This document shows positions 16,067-23,669 of a stretch of DNA of 64,000 bases, in pieces. Numbering within the stretch: position 1 is the stretch's first letter; each line of letters starts with the position of its first letter. The translations under genes were made by a program, and so were the position numbers. The stretch spans positions 3,925,741 through 3,989,740 of the forward strand of contig NZ_CP110848.1 in assembly GCF_026240635.1 (NCBI RefSeq), written 5' to 3'. Below the pieces are notes generated by a model that saw nothing but the letters and a program-made list of their open reading frames with translations, searched no databases and was not told the origin of the DNA. This DNA comes from Trichothermofontia sichuanensis B231 (GTDB taxonomy: Bacteria; Cyanobacteriota; Cyanobacteriia; B231).

Positions 16067-17254
16067 CTACGATCGTGGATCAATCCGTTCCAGTAACTTA
16101 TGCTTAATTTGTTGATCAAACACCTGCCATTTTAAGTCAGCATAGGTGGAATCCTCCTGATTCCCTGTCAGAAAGCCAAGGGGGATCTCAAAGCCGCCCG
16201 CTAGGGAACGTCCGCCGCCAAAGTAACGCCCCTGGCTATCCTGCCCCAGCGCCTCCTTGAGAAACTCATCCGGATCAAACGTCAGCTTTGTTGTGCGGAG
16301 GGAACCAACGACCATTTCTAGCCCCTTGGCCTCATCACGGGCAATGCCATAGACAACCGCCGTATGCACATTTTCCTCGGTAACCAGGAAATCCGCTGCT
16401 TGGGGAATCGCATCTCGGTTTTCGTAGCGCAGATAACCCACCCCAGCAATCGACACATTATTGTGAATCAAGCGATTACGCAACGATCGCTCGATGATAT
16501 CCATCACCGACTTCGAGCGGGCAGCTTGTAAGATAGCACTGAGTAACTGCGGATCATAGTAGCGGCTGAGATAAGCCGCTGCCAGAAATTCCTCCTCCTG
16601 GGCTTGTTGCAGCGCGTTCGTATCCGATCGTAACCCATGCATCAAAGCCGTTGCACATTTCACATGTTGGGTAATGCTGGGATCCAAGTTTAGTAAACCC
16701 GCTTGGATATACTGGGTTAAAATCGTTGCCGTTGCCCGAATATGGGGACGAATATCCACAAACTCGGCCCCAAAATGGGGTTGGCCACTATGGTGATCAA
16801 TCACCACAATAACTGGAAGATCAGCACTATGCAGTAGGCAGGTCAGGTGACTCGTTGTTCCCTGGTTATCGATAAAGACAACCCCTTGATAAACTGACAA
16901 ATCCTTATTTTGGGCGATCGACAGGGGCCAGCGCTGCACAGGTAAATCCGTCAGCTTCACCAGGGCAATGTTTTCCTGGTGGCTGAGCATTCCCGCGTAA
17001 ACAATATCGCACTGGATCTCATACTGCTGCGCCATTAACTTATAGGCCCACGCCCCCGACAGTGCATCTGGATCAGGAAAATCTTGCAGAATCACTAATT
17101 GACGATCGCCTTGGTGCCGTTCCAAGCACTGCCGCAACGCCGCCACTTTCAGATCCGCCAGCCGGGGTTGGAGGGCAGCCGCTTTGGCCCCCGTTCGGGT
17201 TACGGGATGTTCAAGGACAGGATAATCATCAATGGCAGACATGGCAGCTATCAA
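16067..17254 (-). CDS. DHH-family phosphoesterase (NrnA/RecJ-like)
   Basis: 395 residues; the true start may be the internal ATG giving MSAIDDYPVLEH. DHH subfamily motifs occur in order: DFPDPDALSGAWAY (residue about 58), VVFIDNQGTTSH (about 125), VIDHHSGQPHFG (about 150), and the DHHA1-like C-terminal QGRYFGGGRSLAGGFEIPLG with the Gly-rich substrate loop. Relatives hydrolyse short oligoribonucleotides, pAp or cyclic dinucleotide products using Mn2+. Which of these applies here cannot be told from sequence alone. A single gene on this strand, downstream of the HNH gene. Confidence 0.85.
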   Translation of the reverse strand: MIAAMSAIDDYPVLEHPVTRTGAKAAALQPRLADLKVAALRQCLERHQGDRQLVILQDFPDPDALSGAWAYKLMAQQYEIQCDIVYAGMLSHQENIALVKLTDLPVQRWPLSIAQNKDLSVYQGVVFIDNQGTTSHLTCLLHSADLPVIVVIDHHSGQPHFGAEFVDIRPHIRATATILTQYIQAGLLNLDPSITQHVKCATALMHGLRSDTNALQQAQEEEFLAAAYLSRYYDPQLLSAILQAARSKSVMDIIERSLRNRLIHNNVSIAGVGYLRYENRDAIPQAADFLVTEENVHTAVVYGIARDEAKGLEMVVGSLRTTKLTFDPDEFLKEALGQDSQGRYFGGGRSLAGGFEIPLGFLTGNQEDSTYADLKWQVFDQQIKHKLLERIDPRS

Positions 17255-17337
17255 TCATAAGGGTCAGTCGTGGGTCTCGTGGGGTAGGCAGCTTGCCGGT
17301 TACCTAGCCGGATGGCCATACACAATCTGTGATGGGA

Positions 17338-17664
17338 TTATTGAGGTTCTATCTCCTTCCCAACGCCGGTACAGCGGCTTCCCACCTGCCGCTTGACGCG
17401 TGCAAGGATTGCCTCCTTGTCCTGCCAACAGGCCGGGTCCATGCCCCCTGCCTGACCCCTCTCTCGGATCAGCCAGTGGGTAAAGCCGCTTGGCGAGGTT
17501 TTGGCAAGGGGACAATCTGTACACCCCCCATTACTTGGGATAACCCGGACACGTCTATGGGGCCAATCGACACCACGGGTGAATGTCTCTGTCCTAATTC
17601 TTACAGAAATTCTTGCTCCCCAACAGTGAGGAAAACCGGGTAGCCAGAGTAAGGGTTGGCTCAA
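17338..17664 (-). CDS. Possible small Cys-containing protein downstream of the HNH gene
   Basis: A 108-residue frame whose TTG start overlaps the HNH stop (TTGA). The C-terminal half (GCTDCPLAKTS, HWLIRERGQAGGMDPACW, DKEAILARVKRQVG) looks protein-like, with plausible codon use. The first 45 residues look less so. I recognise no family. It fills the roughly 400-base spacer before the DHH gene. It may be spurious, or a shorter protein may start internally. Confidence 0.3.
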   Translation of the reverse strand: MSQPLLWLPGFPHCWGARISVRIRTETFTRGVDWPHRRVRVIPSNGGCTDCPLAKTSPSGFTHWLIRERGQAGGMDPACWQDKEAILARVKRQVGSRCTGVGKEIEPQ

Positions 17665-18158
17665 ATCCCAATCACATACTTACGCCATTCCTGATGTACC
17701 CCACTCTTTAATTGCTTAATAATTTCAAAATACAAGCCACTGTGGGGTTTCCGAGGCGTTGTCCGCAGGGGCATGTTTGCTTCCCTAGGTGTGCGATTGC
17801 CCTTCTTGACGTTGCACCGCACACAGGCCGTCACGATATTTTCCCAGCTATCTCCTCCCCCCCGCGATCGCGGTATCACATGATCCAGCGTGAGTTCATC
17901 ACCCGTATACCCACAATACTGGCAGCTATGGCCATCCCGATGGAGAATATTACGCCGCGTCAGGGGAATCTCCTTATACGGAACCCGAACATAGTGGAGA
18001 AGCCGGATCACGGTTGGCAACGGTAATTCCGGGTATAAATACTTACCATTGTGCTCTACCTGCTCCGCCTTGCCTTTGATGACAAGGATAACCGCCCGTC
18101 GCCAACTCGTAATGTTGAGTGGCTCATAGGAGGCGTTTAACACCAGGACTTTTCCCAT
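17661..18158 (-). CDS. HNH endonuclease
   Basis: 165 residues. The HNH core is CQYCGYTGDELTLDHVIPRS, then WENIVTACVRCNVKKGNRTP, with two CxxC zinc pairs and the catalytic LDHVIPRSRGG His. The N-terminus MGKVLVLNASYEPLNITSW is the stereotyped start of a widespread bacterial/cyanobacterial HNH family. These proteins are stand-alone and not part of an intron here. The role is unknown. It lies downstream of queF on the same strand with a spacer of about 90 nt. Confidence 0.93.
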   Translation of the reverse strand: MGKVLVLNASYEPLNITSWRRAVILVIKGKAEQVEHNGKYLYPELPLPTVIRLLHYVRVPYKEIPLTRRNILHRDGHSCQYCGYTGDELTLDHVIPRSRGGGDSWENIVTACVRCNVKKGNRTPREANMPLRTTPRKPHSGLYFEIIKQLKSGVHQEWRKYVIGI

Positions 18159-18248
18159 GCGTCATCAAAGCGGGAGGGTTTAACGCATGGTAACATGTCC
18201 CGCCAAATTTTTGGGGAGACAACCCTGGTAGCACTGGCCAACCTTGGC

Positions 18249-18710
18249 TTAAGGTGTAGGATCTCCCTTGCAATGTTTGGCTTCAATGACCGTATGGACG
18301 TTGCCACGGGGAGCGAAATCCCCTTTGATCGTAGCTTCCAGCGGATCACATGCGGCCACTACATCATCCAGAATCTGGTTAACCGCTTCTTCGTGGGAGA
18401 TATAGCGATCGCGGTAGGAGTTGATATACAGCTTGAGTGCCTTAAGCTCCACTACCCGTTCATGGGGGATGTAGGTGAGGTCGATCGTGGCAAAGTCAGG
18501 ATAGCCGGAAAAGGGACATTTACAGGTAAACTCCGGCAGGGTGATATGGATAGTATAGGGACGACCAACCCGTGGGTTGGGGAATGTGATCAGCTTGCCT
18601 TCCAAAATCCGGCGTTCCCCGTATTTGAGCGGGGACTCGGTATCTGGGGGCTGGCTTTCTGGGGCAGGGTTTTCCAGGGCAAGATTGGGGTTCTGACGAG
18701 ACAAGCTCAT
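18249..18710 (-). CDS. queF: NADPH-dependent 7-cyano-7-deazaguanine (preQ0) reductase
   Basis: 153 residues, the short (unimodular) QueF type. The catalytic Cys is in FTCKCPFSGYPDFATIDLTY (residue about 62), followed by the NADPH-binding stretch ELKALKLYINSYRDRYISHE. The C-terminus has GNVHTVIEA. It reduces the nitrile of preQ0 to preQ1 in queuosine synthesis. The first 28 residues are a Pro/Glu-rich extension of low conservation. No preQ1 riboswitch is recognisable in the roughly 170-bp leader shared with the divergent gene. Confidence 0.95.
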   Translation of the reverse strand: MSLSRQNPNLALENPAPESQPPDTESPLKYGERRILEGKLITFPNPRVGRPYTIHITLPEFTCKCPFSGYPDFATIDLTYIPHERVVELKALKLYINSYRDRYISHEEAVNQILDDVVAACDPLEATIKGDFAPRGNVHTVIEAKHCKGDPTP

Positions 18711-18882
18711 GTTTCTGGGATATCCTTTGGTCTACATTGGCAACCAGCATCTGCCCAGTGCGAGTCATAGAGGTGTTTTATGATGCCTTGAACAACGCTG
18801 GCGGAGGGGTCTGACCGATAGCTCAGGCCAACTCAGTGACAGTGATGTGTCTGGGAGTGAGTAAGAGACGGAGCAGCGAACC

Positions 18883-19485
18883 ATGACTTCTGAACTGAAC
18901 ATGAGACCAAGTACCCGTCCTGCCCCGCCGCCGGGGCGGTCGGCGACGCGATCGAAAACGGGCCATCAACCAGCCAGTCATCAGGTTCCATCGGTCCCGA
19001 TCACAGTCTATCGAGAACTGGCGACAGAACTGCAAATGACCCATGCCCAGCTAGACTCCCTCAGTTTGCAAAATCGTCATTTGGCCCAACAGAACCAGCA
19101 ACTGCGCGAGGAAATTAGCCACATTGTCCAATCGGCTCTGCAACTTCAGCAGCTTGTTGATTCGTTCCAACCCGGCAGTTTTGCGATCTCTGATCCCTTG
19201 GAGTCGGACCCTTCCCACACGCCTGCGCCCCCCCCGACTGGCCCACCGGGTGAACGTCCAGGCCCCGCCGGGTCACCTGCCAGCTTTCAGGAGGCGACGG
19301 GCATGGTTCCTCCTGCCCCCCGCTTCACCGAGCAGCCGGAATTCCCTCGCTCTGTCCGGATGCGTCCCCCGCGATCGCACGATATGGGCGGCCTATGGTT
19401 AACTGTGATGATTTTCATCATCATTGTGACGGCCTTCAGTGCGGGATTTTTTATTATGCGTCCGTTCCTTAACTCTGATCCGTAG
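18883..19485 (+). CDS. Cyanobacterial coiled-coil protein with C-terminal membrane anchor
   Basis: 200 residues in three parts: a Pro/Arg-rich N-terminus, a coiled coil (VPITVYRELATELQMTHAQL through HIVQSALQLQQLVDSF, residues about 38-95), a Pro-rich linker, and one transmembrane span (LWLTVMIFIIIVTAFSAGFF) five or so residues from the end. This is the layout of a tail-anchored scaffold protein. The coiled-coil segment resembles hypothetical proteins conserved across cyanobacteria. No enzyme motif is present and the function is unknown. It diverges from queF. Confidence 0.75.
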   Translation: MTSELNMRPSTRPAPPPGRSATRSKTGHQPASHQVPSVPITVYRELATELQMTHAQLDSLSLQNRHLAQQNQQLREEISHIVQSALQLQQLVDSFQPGSFAISDPLESDPSHTPAPPPTGPPGERPGPAGSPASFQEATGMVPPAPRFTEQPEFPRSVRMRPPRSHDMGGLWLTVMIFIIIVTAFSAGFFIMRPFLNSDP

Positions 19486-19487
19486 TC

Positions 19488-19523
19488 AGCAGTTAGGCCA
19501 GCGGTTAGGCCAGCAGTTAGGCA
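19488..19523 (+). repeat. Three short tandem repeats downstream of the coiled-coil gene
   Basis: CAGCAGTTAGGC-type units occur three times in succession, immediately after the stop codon and before a strong hairpin. Confidence 0.6.
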
Positions 19524-19553
19524 GATGGCAGAGTGGATACCCACTCTGCCATC
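19524..19553 (+). terminator. Strong hairpin, possible terminator
   Basis: GATGGCAGAGTGG and its exact complement form a 13-bp stem with a 4-nt loop. It lies 38 nt after the coiled-coil gene. No clear U-tract follows, so intrinsic termination is likely but not certain. Confidence 0.55.
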
Positions 19554-19594
19554 GGGATCGCCTGATTCAGTAGTCAAGGCTTAGTCAGGGCTTA

Positions 19595-19697
19595 TGGTCA
19601 ATCCAAATAAGAACGATACAGTTTTTCACTCCCCTCTCCCGCGCTGGGAAAGGGGCTGGGGGTGAGGGTGCTGTTTCAGCCTAAATTGCAACGACTA
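19595..19697 (-). repeat. MITE-like element family B, copy B4 (inverted)
   Basis: 103 bp reading TGGTCAATCCAAATAAG on the left and GCAACGACTA on the right, between TA dinucleotides. It sits upstream of glnB. Confidence 0.75.
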
Positions 19698-19897
19698 TAG
19701 TCAAAGGTTTACAGCGGATCGCCTCACAGGAATCTCCAGGGATTTCCGGCGCCGTGAACCGTGGCCAGCACCAACCGGGCAAGTAACCTTGTGTGTGAGG
19801 GCCTGTGGCCAGATAACCAGGGAACAAAGTTTGCTTGGGATTCGGATGGGTTGAGCCTGCCTGGCGCGTTGGATTGTTAGCTGCCTGACCGTAAACG

Positions 19898-19911
19898 GTA
19901 GCCTACGTTAC
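19898..19911 (+). promoter_or_regulatory. Candidate NtcA box upstream of glnB
   Basis: GTAGCCTACGTTAC fits the NtcA consensus GTA-N8-TAC exactly and lies about 70 nt before the glnB start codon. NtcA activates nitrogen-responsive genes, including glnB, in cyanobacteria. No convincing -10 box is visible at the usual spacing, which lowers confidence. Confidence 0.55.
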
Positions 19912-19967
19912 ACAATGATCCAGGGAGTCGATGTTAGGAGTTGGGAGTTGTAACGAGCTAACCCTGA

Positions 19968-20318
<351 letters not shown>

Positions 20319-20471
20319 CGATCGCCCGTCTTCCTGGCATTTAATGATGCTAACCCTCCGGAAGCTATCCTGATGGGCAGGGTTCTGCTTGGGAGCGCGT
20401 TGATTCAGACCCAGTTGCTTTAGCTCAGGATGCCTGTGCGTTTGACAGGGTACGGTTATTAACCTTGCTAT

Positions 20472-21767
20472 TCATCCGATTGGACGAGGTGCAAAGGGTA
20501 ACTCGCGTTCGCAGGCGGGTGGCGGGTACCCGTCATCACGCCTCATCGTGCTCGTTGTCGGTTGACAGCGGTTCGCCAGGTGGTCAAAGTCAACGGTCGC
20601 CCCCCCCAGCGCAAGGGCTGTATAACCGCCAAAGGAGTGTCCGACTACTGCCACCTGTTGTAGGTTCAGACGCGCTCCCAGTTCAGTCCGATTGTAATGA
20701 TCCAATTGATCCAGTAGGAAGCTGACATCCAGGGGTCGATCAAGAAATTCACTCACCTGAAAGACTTCCCGTGCTTTCCAGGCCATCACTGCCTGCTTTT
20801 GGGCCTCATTGCTACCAATATGTTCGGGCAGGGCGACCGCAAACCCATAGGACGCTAGATGCTGGGCAAATTCCCGAAAGTGGGTGCGACTGGACCCCAA
20901 ACCGTGGGAAATGATCACCACTGGAACGGCTGTTAACTGGCTCAGCGTTTGGGGCAAGTAGAGATCCGCAGGATAGGTCCGTTGGCGGCGGGAGTCTTCT
21001 AGTTGTAAGGGTTGAAACACGACGGGATAGGGACCTGGTTGTCGCAAATCCATCAGTCTATCTACCGATCGAGCCGCTGCGGTAGCAGCGGTGGTGGCGG
21101 ACATCTGTTGCATTGCCCGTACAAACGCTTCGGTTTGATGCACGAATCGCGCACTGTGTCGATAAATCCTTAGAACTCGGTTGAGATCCAAGCGCACAGC
21201 ATGGGTTGGGAAATGACGCAAAAAGTTTAGTAGCGAAATCCCTTCTGGCTCTCCTGCGGCTAAAACCAATGCCGATCGCAGCGCTTGGGCACCATTCAAA
21301 CCGGCACTGGTCTGCACGATTTGCCCGGTTCGCTGGAGCATCATTTCTCCCATCGGGTCTTGGAGCAGTTGGGAGAGGACGCTAGCACTGATCGGCTTAT
21401 GTTGGCCCAAGGCTTGGCGGAGATCCTCCCGCGCTTGCGGCTTGAGGAAACGGATAAAAGGACGCAGGTCAGGGTCCACCGTACCCGCTTTAACGAATTG
21501 CTCCAGGGAACTGATGGGGAGCGATCGGGCAAAAGGACCCAAGGTAACGTTAACCTGTTCTGCGGCCCGTGCGGGCAGAACCGTGAGCAGGCCCGTCAGA
21601 AGGCCGATCGCGACGTAGGGCCACGCTCGCGGGAGCGGGCGATCGGCAAGTAGGCAGGTACCGGCAAACCCAGGGCCATTAGACGAACGAGCATTACGTG
21701 CAATTACACGCTGAGGAGAAACATCCTCCTGAGACAGAGACCGTTGAGGGGAGAGGGAAGGCAGCAT
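20472..21767 (-). CDS. Alpha/beta hydrolase with DUF1400-type N-terminus, C-terminally truncated
   Basis: 431 residues. A signal/membrane segment near residues 48-70 (VAIGLLTGLLTVLPARAA) is followed by a helical region like the DUF1400 domain that precedes a hydrolase in cyanobacteria. The hydrolase core begins near 260: VVIISHGLGSSRTHF (oxyanion) and VAVVGHSFGGYTAL (nucleophile elbow, Ser). Soon after, at DFDHLANRCQ, the sequence turns into an unrelated tail and stops. The acid and His of the catalytic triad are therefore missing. Full relatives are longer by about 100-150 residues, so this is probably a non-functional remnant. Confidence 0.7.
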   Translation of the reverse strand: MLPSLSPQRSLSQEDVSPQRVIARNARSSNGPGFAGTCLLADRPLPRAWPYVAIGLLTGLLTVLPARAAEQVNVTLGPFARSLPISSLEQFVKAGTVDPDLRPFIRFLKPQAREDLRQALGQHKPISASVLSQLLQDPMGEMMLQRTGQIVQTSAGLNGAQALRSALVLAAGEPEGISLLNFLRHFPTHAVRLDLNRVLRIYRHSARFVHQTEAFVRAMQQMSATTAATAAARSVDRLMDLRQPGPYPVVFQPLQLEDSRRQRTYPADLYLPQTLSQLTAVPVVIISHGLGSSRTHFREFAQHLASYGFAVALPEHIGSNEAQKQAVMAWKAREVFQVSEFLDRPLDVSFLLDQLDHYNRTELGARLNLQQVAVVGHSFGGYTALALGGATVDFDHLANRCQPTTSTMRRDDGYPPPACERELPFAPRPIG

Positions 21768-22245
21768 TATGAGAAATCCGTGTTGAGAAATCGGTCGTCT
21801 TGGCTGATAGGGATCAGGCTAATAGATGTTCCCAGTACGCAGCCATTCCCCCTCCTAAAGCGATCGCCCAAGTAGCCTAAGTAAAAAGGCCAGCGTGACA
21901 CTGACCTTCCCAGAAACTCAATTCTAAAATCGTCGTTCTCCGTATCCCCAGACTATTTGCAGCCACAGGCACGGAAAAACCCTAAAACGGTCATCCCCAT
22001 GATGGCCGCTCGAAAGACCCCTTACCTAGGGGCACGCTTCTATTGTAATGAAAGGCACAGACTTTTTGTCATAAAACTTTACGTTACATCGGGCATTTAG
22101 AGATAACCGTTACTGATGGGTAGAGCGGACTGTGGATCGGACAGAGACACAGAGACAAGGTGTTGCGGAGGGGGTGTCTTGGCCTGCCTGGGGGGTGTCT
22201 TGCCTGCCCCAGCTCAGACACACGGATCGGTCGGTCATCTGATCG
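21768..22245. other. Spacer of about 480 bases without a recognisable gene
   Basis: Lies between the hydrolase start and the rhomboid 3' end, both on the minus strand. Open frames here have biased composition and overlap the rhomboid gene antisense. AAGGCCAGCGTGACACTGACCTT near 21889-21911 forms a weak imperfect hairpin. No repeat of families A-F is present. Confidence 0.4.
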
Positions 22246-22839
22246 CTACGATCGCCGACGCGACGATCGTGGACTCAACACATAGGCAGCAATGCCGCCG
22301 CCCACCAAGCCGAACAGGTGTCCCTGCCAGGAAACCCCATAGCTGAGGGGCAAAATCCCCCAGAGCATCCCCCCGTAGAGCAGGATAACGATGATGGAAA
22401 AGGCGATTGCGGGGATACTGCGATCGAAATACCCCCGCAGGATTAAATAGCCCAGATACCCAAACACCAAACCACTCGCGCCAATATGGATAGAGGTCGG
22501 TGAACCAGTTAACCAAGTCCCCAGGCCACTGACCATCCAGGTGATCAGAGTTACAGGCCAAAAATCGCGGGTTTCCCGCCACATGACTAGCCAACCCAGA
22601 GTCAGAAATGGCAAAGTATTCGAGATCAGATGCAGCAAGCTGCCATGCAAAAAAGGTGCAAAGATAATTCCCCGCAATCCCATCACGCTATGGGGCCGGA
22701 TACCCCACAGGGCAAGGCGACCGCCGAAAAAGATCCCATTAACGAAAAAAATTAGCCACATAAGGCCCACAAAGCTACCCAAGATCACGGCCTGTGTCTT
22801 GAGTTCCTGTATGAGAGCCTGCGTTTCATCTCGCGTCAT
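22246..22839 (-). CDS. Rhomboid family intramembrane serine protease
   Basis: 197 residues, about six membrane spans. The catalytic serine is in IGASGLVFGYLGYL (GxSG motif, residue about 119) and the catalytic His in WQGHLFGLVGGGIAAY (about 173). An earlier HGSLLHLISNTLPFLTLG matches the H-x-N region of TM2. Rhomboids cut single-pass membrane proteins within the bilayer; the substrate is unknown. It is near the family's small, six-span size. Confidence 0.92.
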   Translation of the reverse strand: MTRDETQALIQELKTQAVILGSFVGLMWLIFFVNGIFFGGRLALWGIRPHSVMGLRGIIFAPFLHGSLLHLISNTLPFLTLGWLVMWRETRDFWPVTLITWMVSGLGTWLTGSPTSIHIGASGLVFGYLGYLILRGYFDRSIPAIAFSIIVILLYGGMLWGILPLSYGVSWQGHLFGLVGGGIAAYVLSPRSSRRRS

Positions 22840-22909
22840 GATTAATTACCAAGCATCGACAGGGGGTGAGGGAGGCGCCAGATCAAAGTGACGGTCGATG
22901 TCCTCAAGC

Positions 22910-22960
22910 TACAAGGGTAAGGGTCGCACCAGTCGGATGCACCCATCCTACCCATGTAAA
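22910..22960 (-). repeat. Fragment of repeat family G
   Basis: The minus strand reads TTTTACATGGGTAGGATGGG and then TGCATCCGAC, which matches the left portion of the longer repeats at 30993-31175 and 41205-41400. It is a short solo fragment in the rhomboid upstream spacer. Confidence 0.5.
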
Positions 22961-23019
22961 AATACGCATTTTTTTATGACTGTGCAAGAGGGACTGGACT
23001 ATTGGCAAGCAATAAGAAA

Positions 23020-23366
23020 TCACAAGTGTTGAATCTTAAGATTTTCTTTTCTAAAAATAGACACACTAATCCTGTGGTAAGCTGGTTTTGTCAACAAAAG
23101 ACTAATTTTTGGAATCAGTGAGTATAACTGATATTTTCACACATAAAAGCCTGTAAATATCGGAGCTTATCTAATACTTTGTCGCCAAATTTTTGCGGAT
23201 CGTCACTAATTGCGAAATCACATAAGCTACCAAGCACGTATAAATCTGTATCGCAATCCCGTTTGCATTCTTAGTAATTAGTCGCTCTAGTTTCAGAATC
23301 ACAAAAGGCGAAAACCCGTGCCTTAACTTGCTCCTTACCCGTACCAATCAAAAAGTTGCCATTCTC
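23020..23366 (-). pseudogene. IS4-type transposase relic (3' end), disrupted
   Basis: Read on the minus strand it gives NGNFLIGTGKEQVKARVFAF, then in a shifted frame ITKNANGIAIQIYTC and VAYVISQL, then FGDKVLDKLRYLQAFMCENI. This is the C-terminal part of an IS4-family DDE transposase, and it closes with the IS end CACAAGTGTTGAATC at 23021. It is broken by at least two frameshifts, a stop in place of Trp and an internal deletion. The same relic, in a different state of decay, lies inverted at 30299-30953. AT-rich compared with neighbours. Confidence 0.75.
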
Positions 23367-23425
23367 GGCTCTCCTGAGTTTATGGTGGGGGTGCTATGCG
23401 CCCCCACCATAAACTCAGGAGAGCC
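23367..23425 (+). repeat. Short perfect-palindrome derivative of family A, copy A4
   Basis: 59 bp in which the GGCTCTCCTGAG end is present on both sides. The two 25-bp arms are exact complements and enclose a 9-nt centre (TGCTATGCG). The normal right half of family A is absent. It abuts the IS4 relic on the left and the small glycine-rich gene on the right. Confidence 0.8.
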
Positions 23426-23437
23426 GGTGCTGCAATT

Positions 23438-23584
23438 ATGGGTACTTTAGCGACGATCGGTGGAACAGTTGGTGGAGGTGCCCTCGCGGGTACTGCGGTA
23501 GTTGCCCTAGCTCCTGTTGCTGCTGCCGGAGCAATTGGCTATGGGGTTTACAAGCTTTTGGGTGGTAAGCGGAAACGTAAATAG
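23438..23584 (+). CDS. Small glycine-zipper membrane peptide
   Basis: 48 residues from the ATG at 23438 (MGTLATIGGTVGGG). It is a single hydrophobic Gly/Ala-rich helix of about 33 residues with a basic tail GGKRKRK. A longer frame starts at 23396 inside palindrome A4 and would add 14 residues encoded by the repeat. Glycine-zipper helices of this type insert in membranes or end larger proteins. No family is certain, and it may be the remnant 3' end of a gene cut by the repeat. A clear terminator follows. Confidence 0.5.
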   Translation: MGTLATIGGTVGGGALAGTAVVALAPVAAAGAIGYGVYKLLGGKRKRK

Positions 23585-23593
23585 CAACAGAAA

Positions 23594-23625
23594 GCCCCTA
23601 CCTTGACGGTAGGGGCAGAGCGTTT
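23594..23625. terminator. Hairpin terminator between the small peptide and mfd
   Basis: GCCCCTACC and its complement form a 9-bp GC-rich stem with a 5-nt loop, followed by AGAGCGTTTTA on the plus strand. The minus strand continues with TTTCTGTTG, so it could also serve the convergent mfd transcript. Confidence 0.75.
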
Positions 23626-23669
23626 TACTTAGACCAGCGGAGAGTTTTACTTACCTAGGCAAATCATTG

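Noticed and set aside
18711-18882. preQ1 riboswitch ahead of queF
   Set aside because: No recognisable aptamer pairing or A-rich tail was found in the leader.
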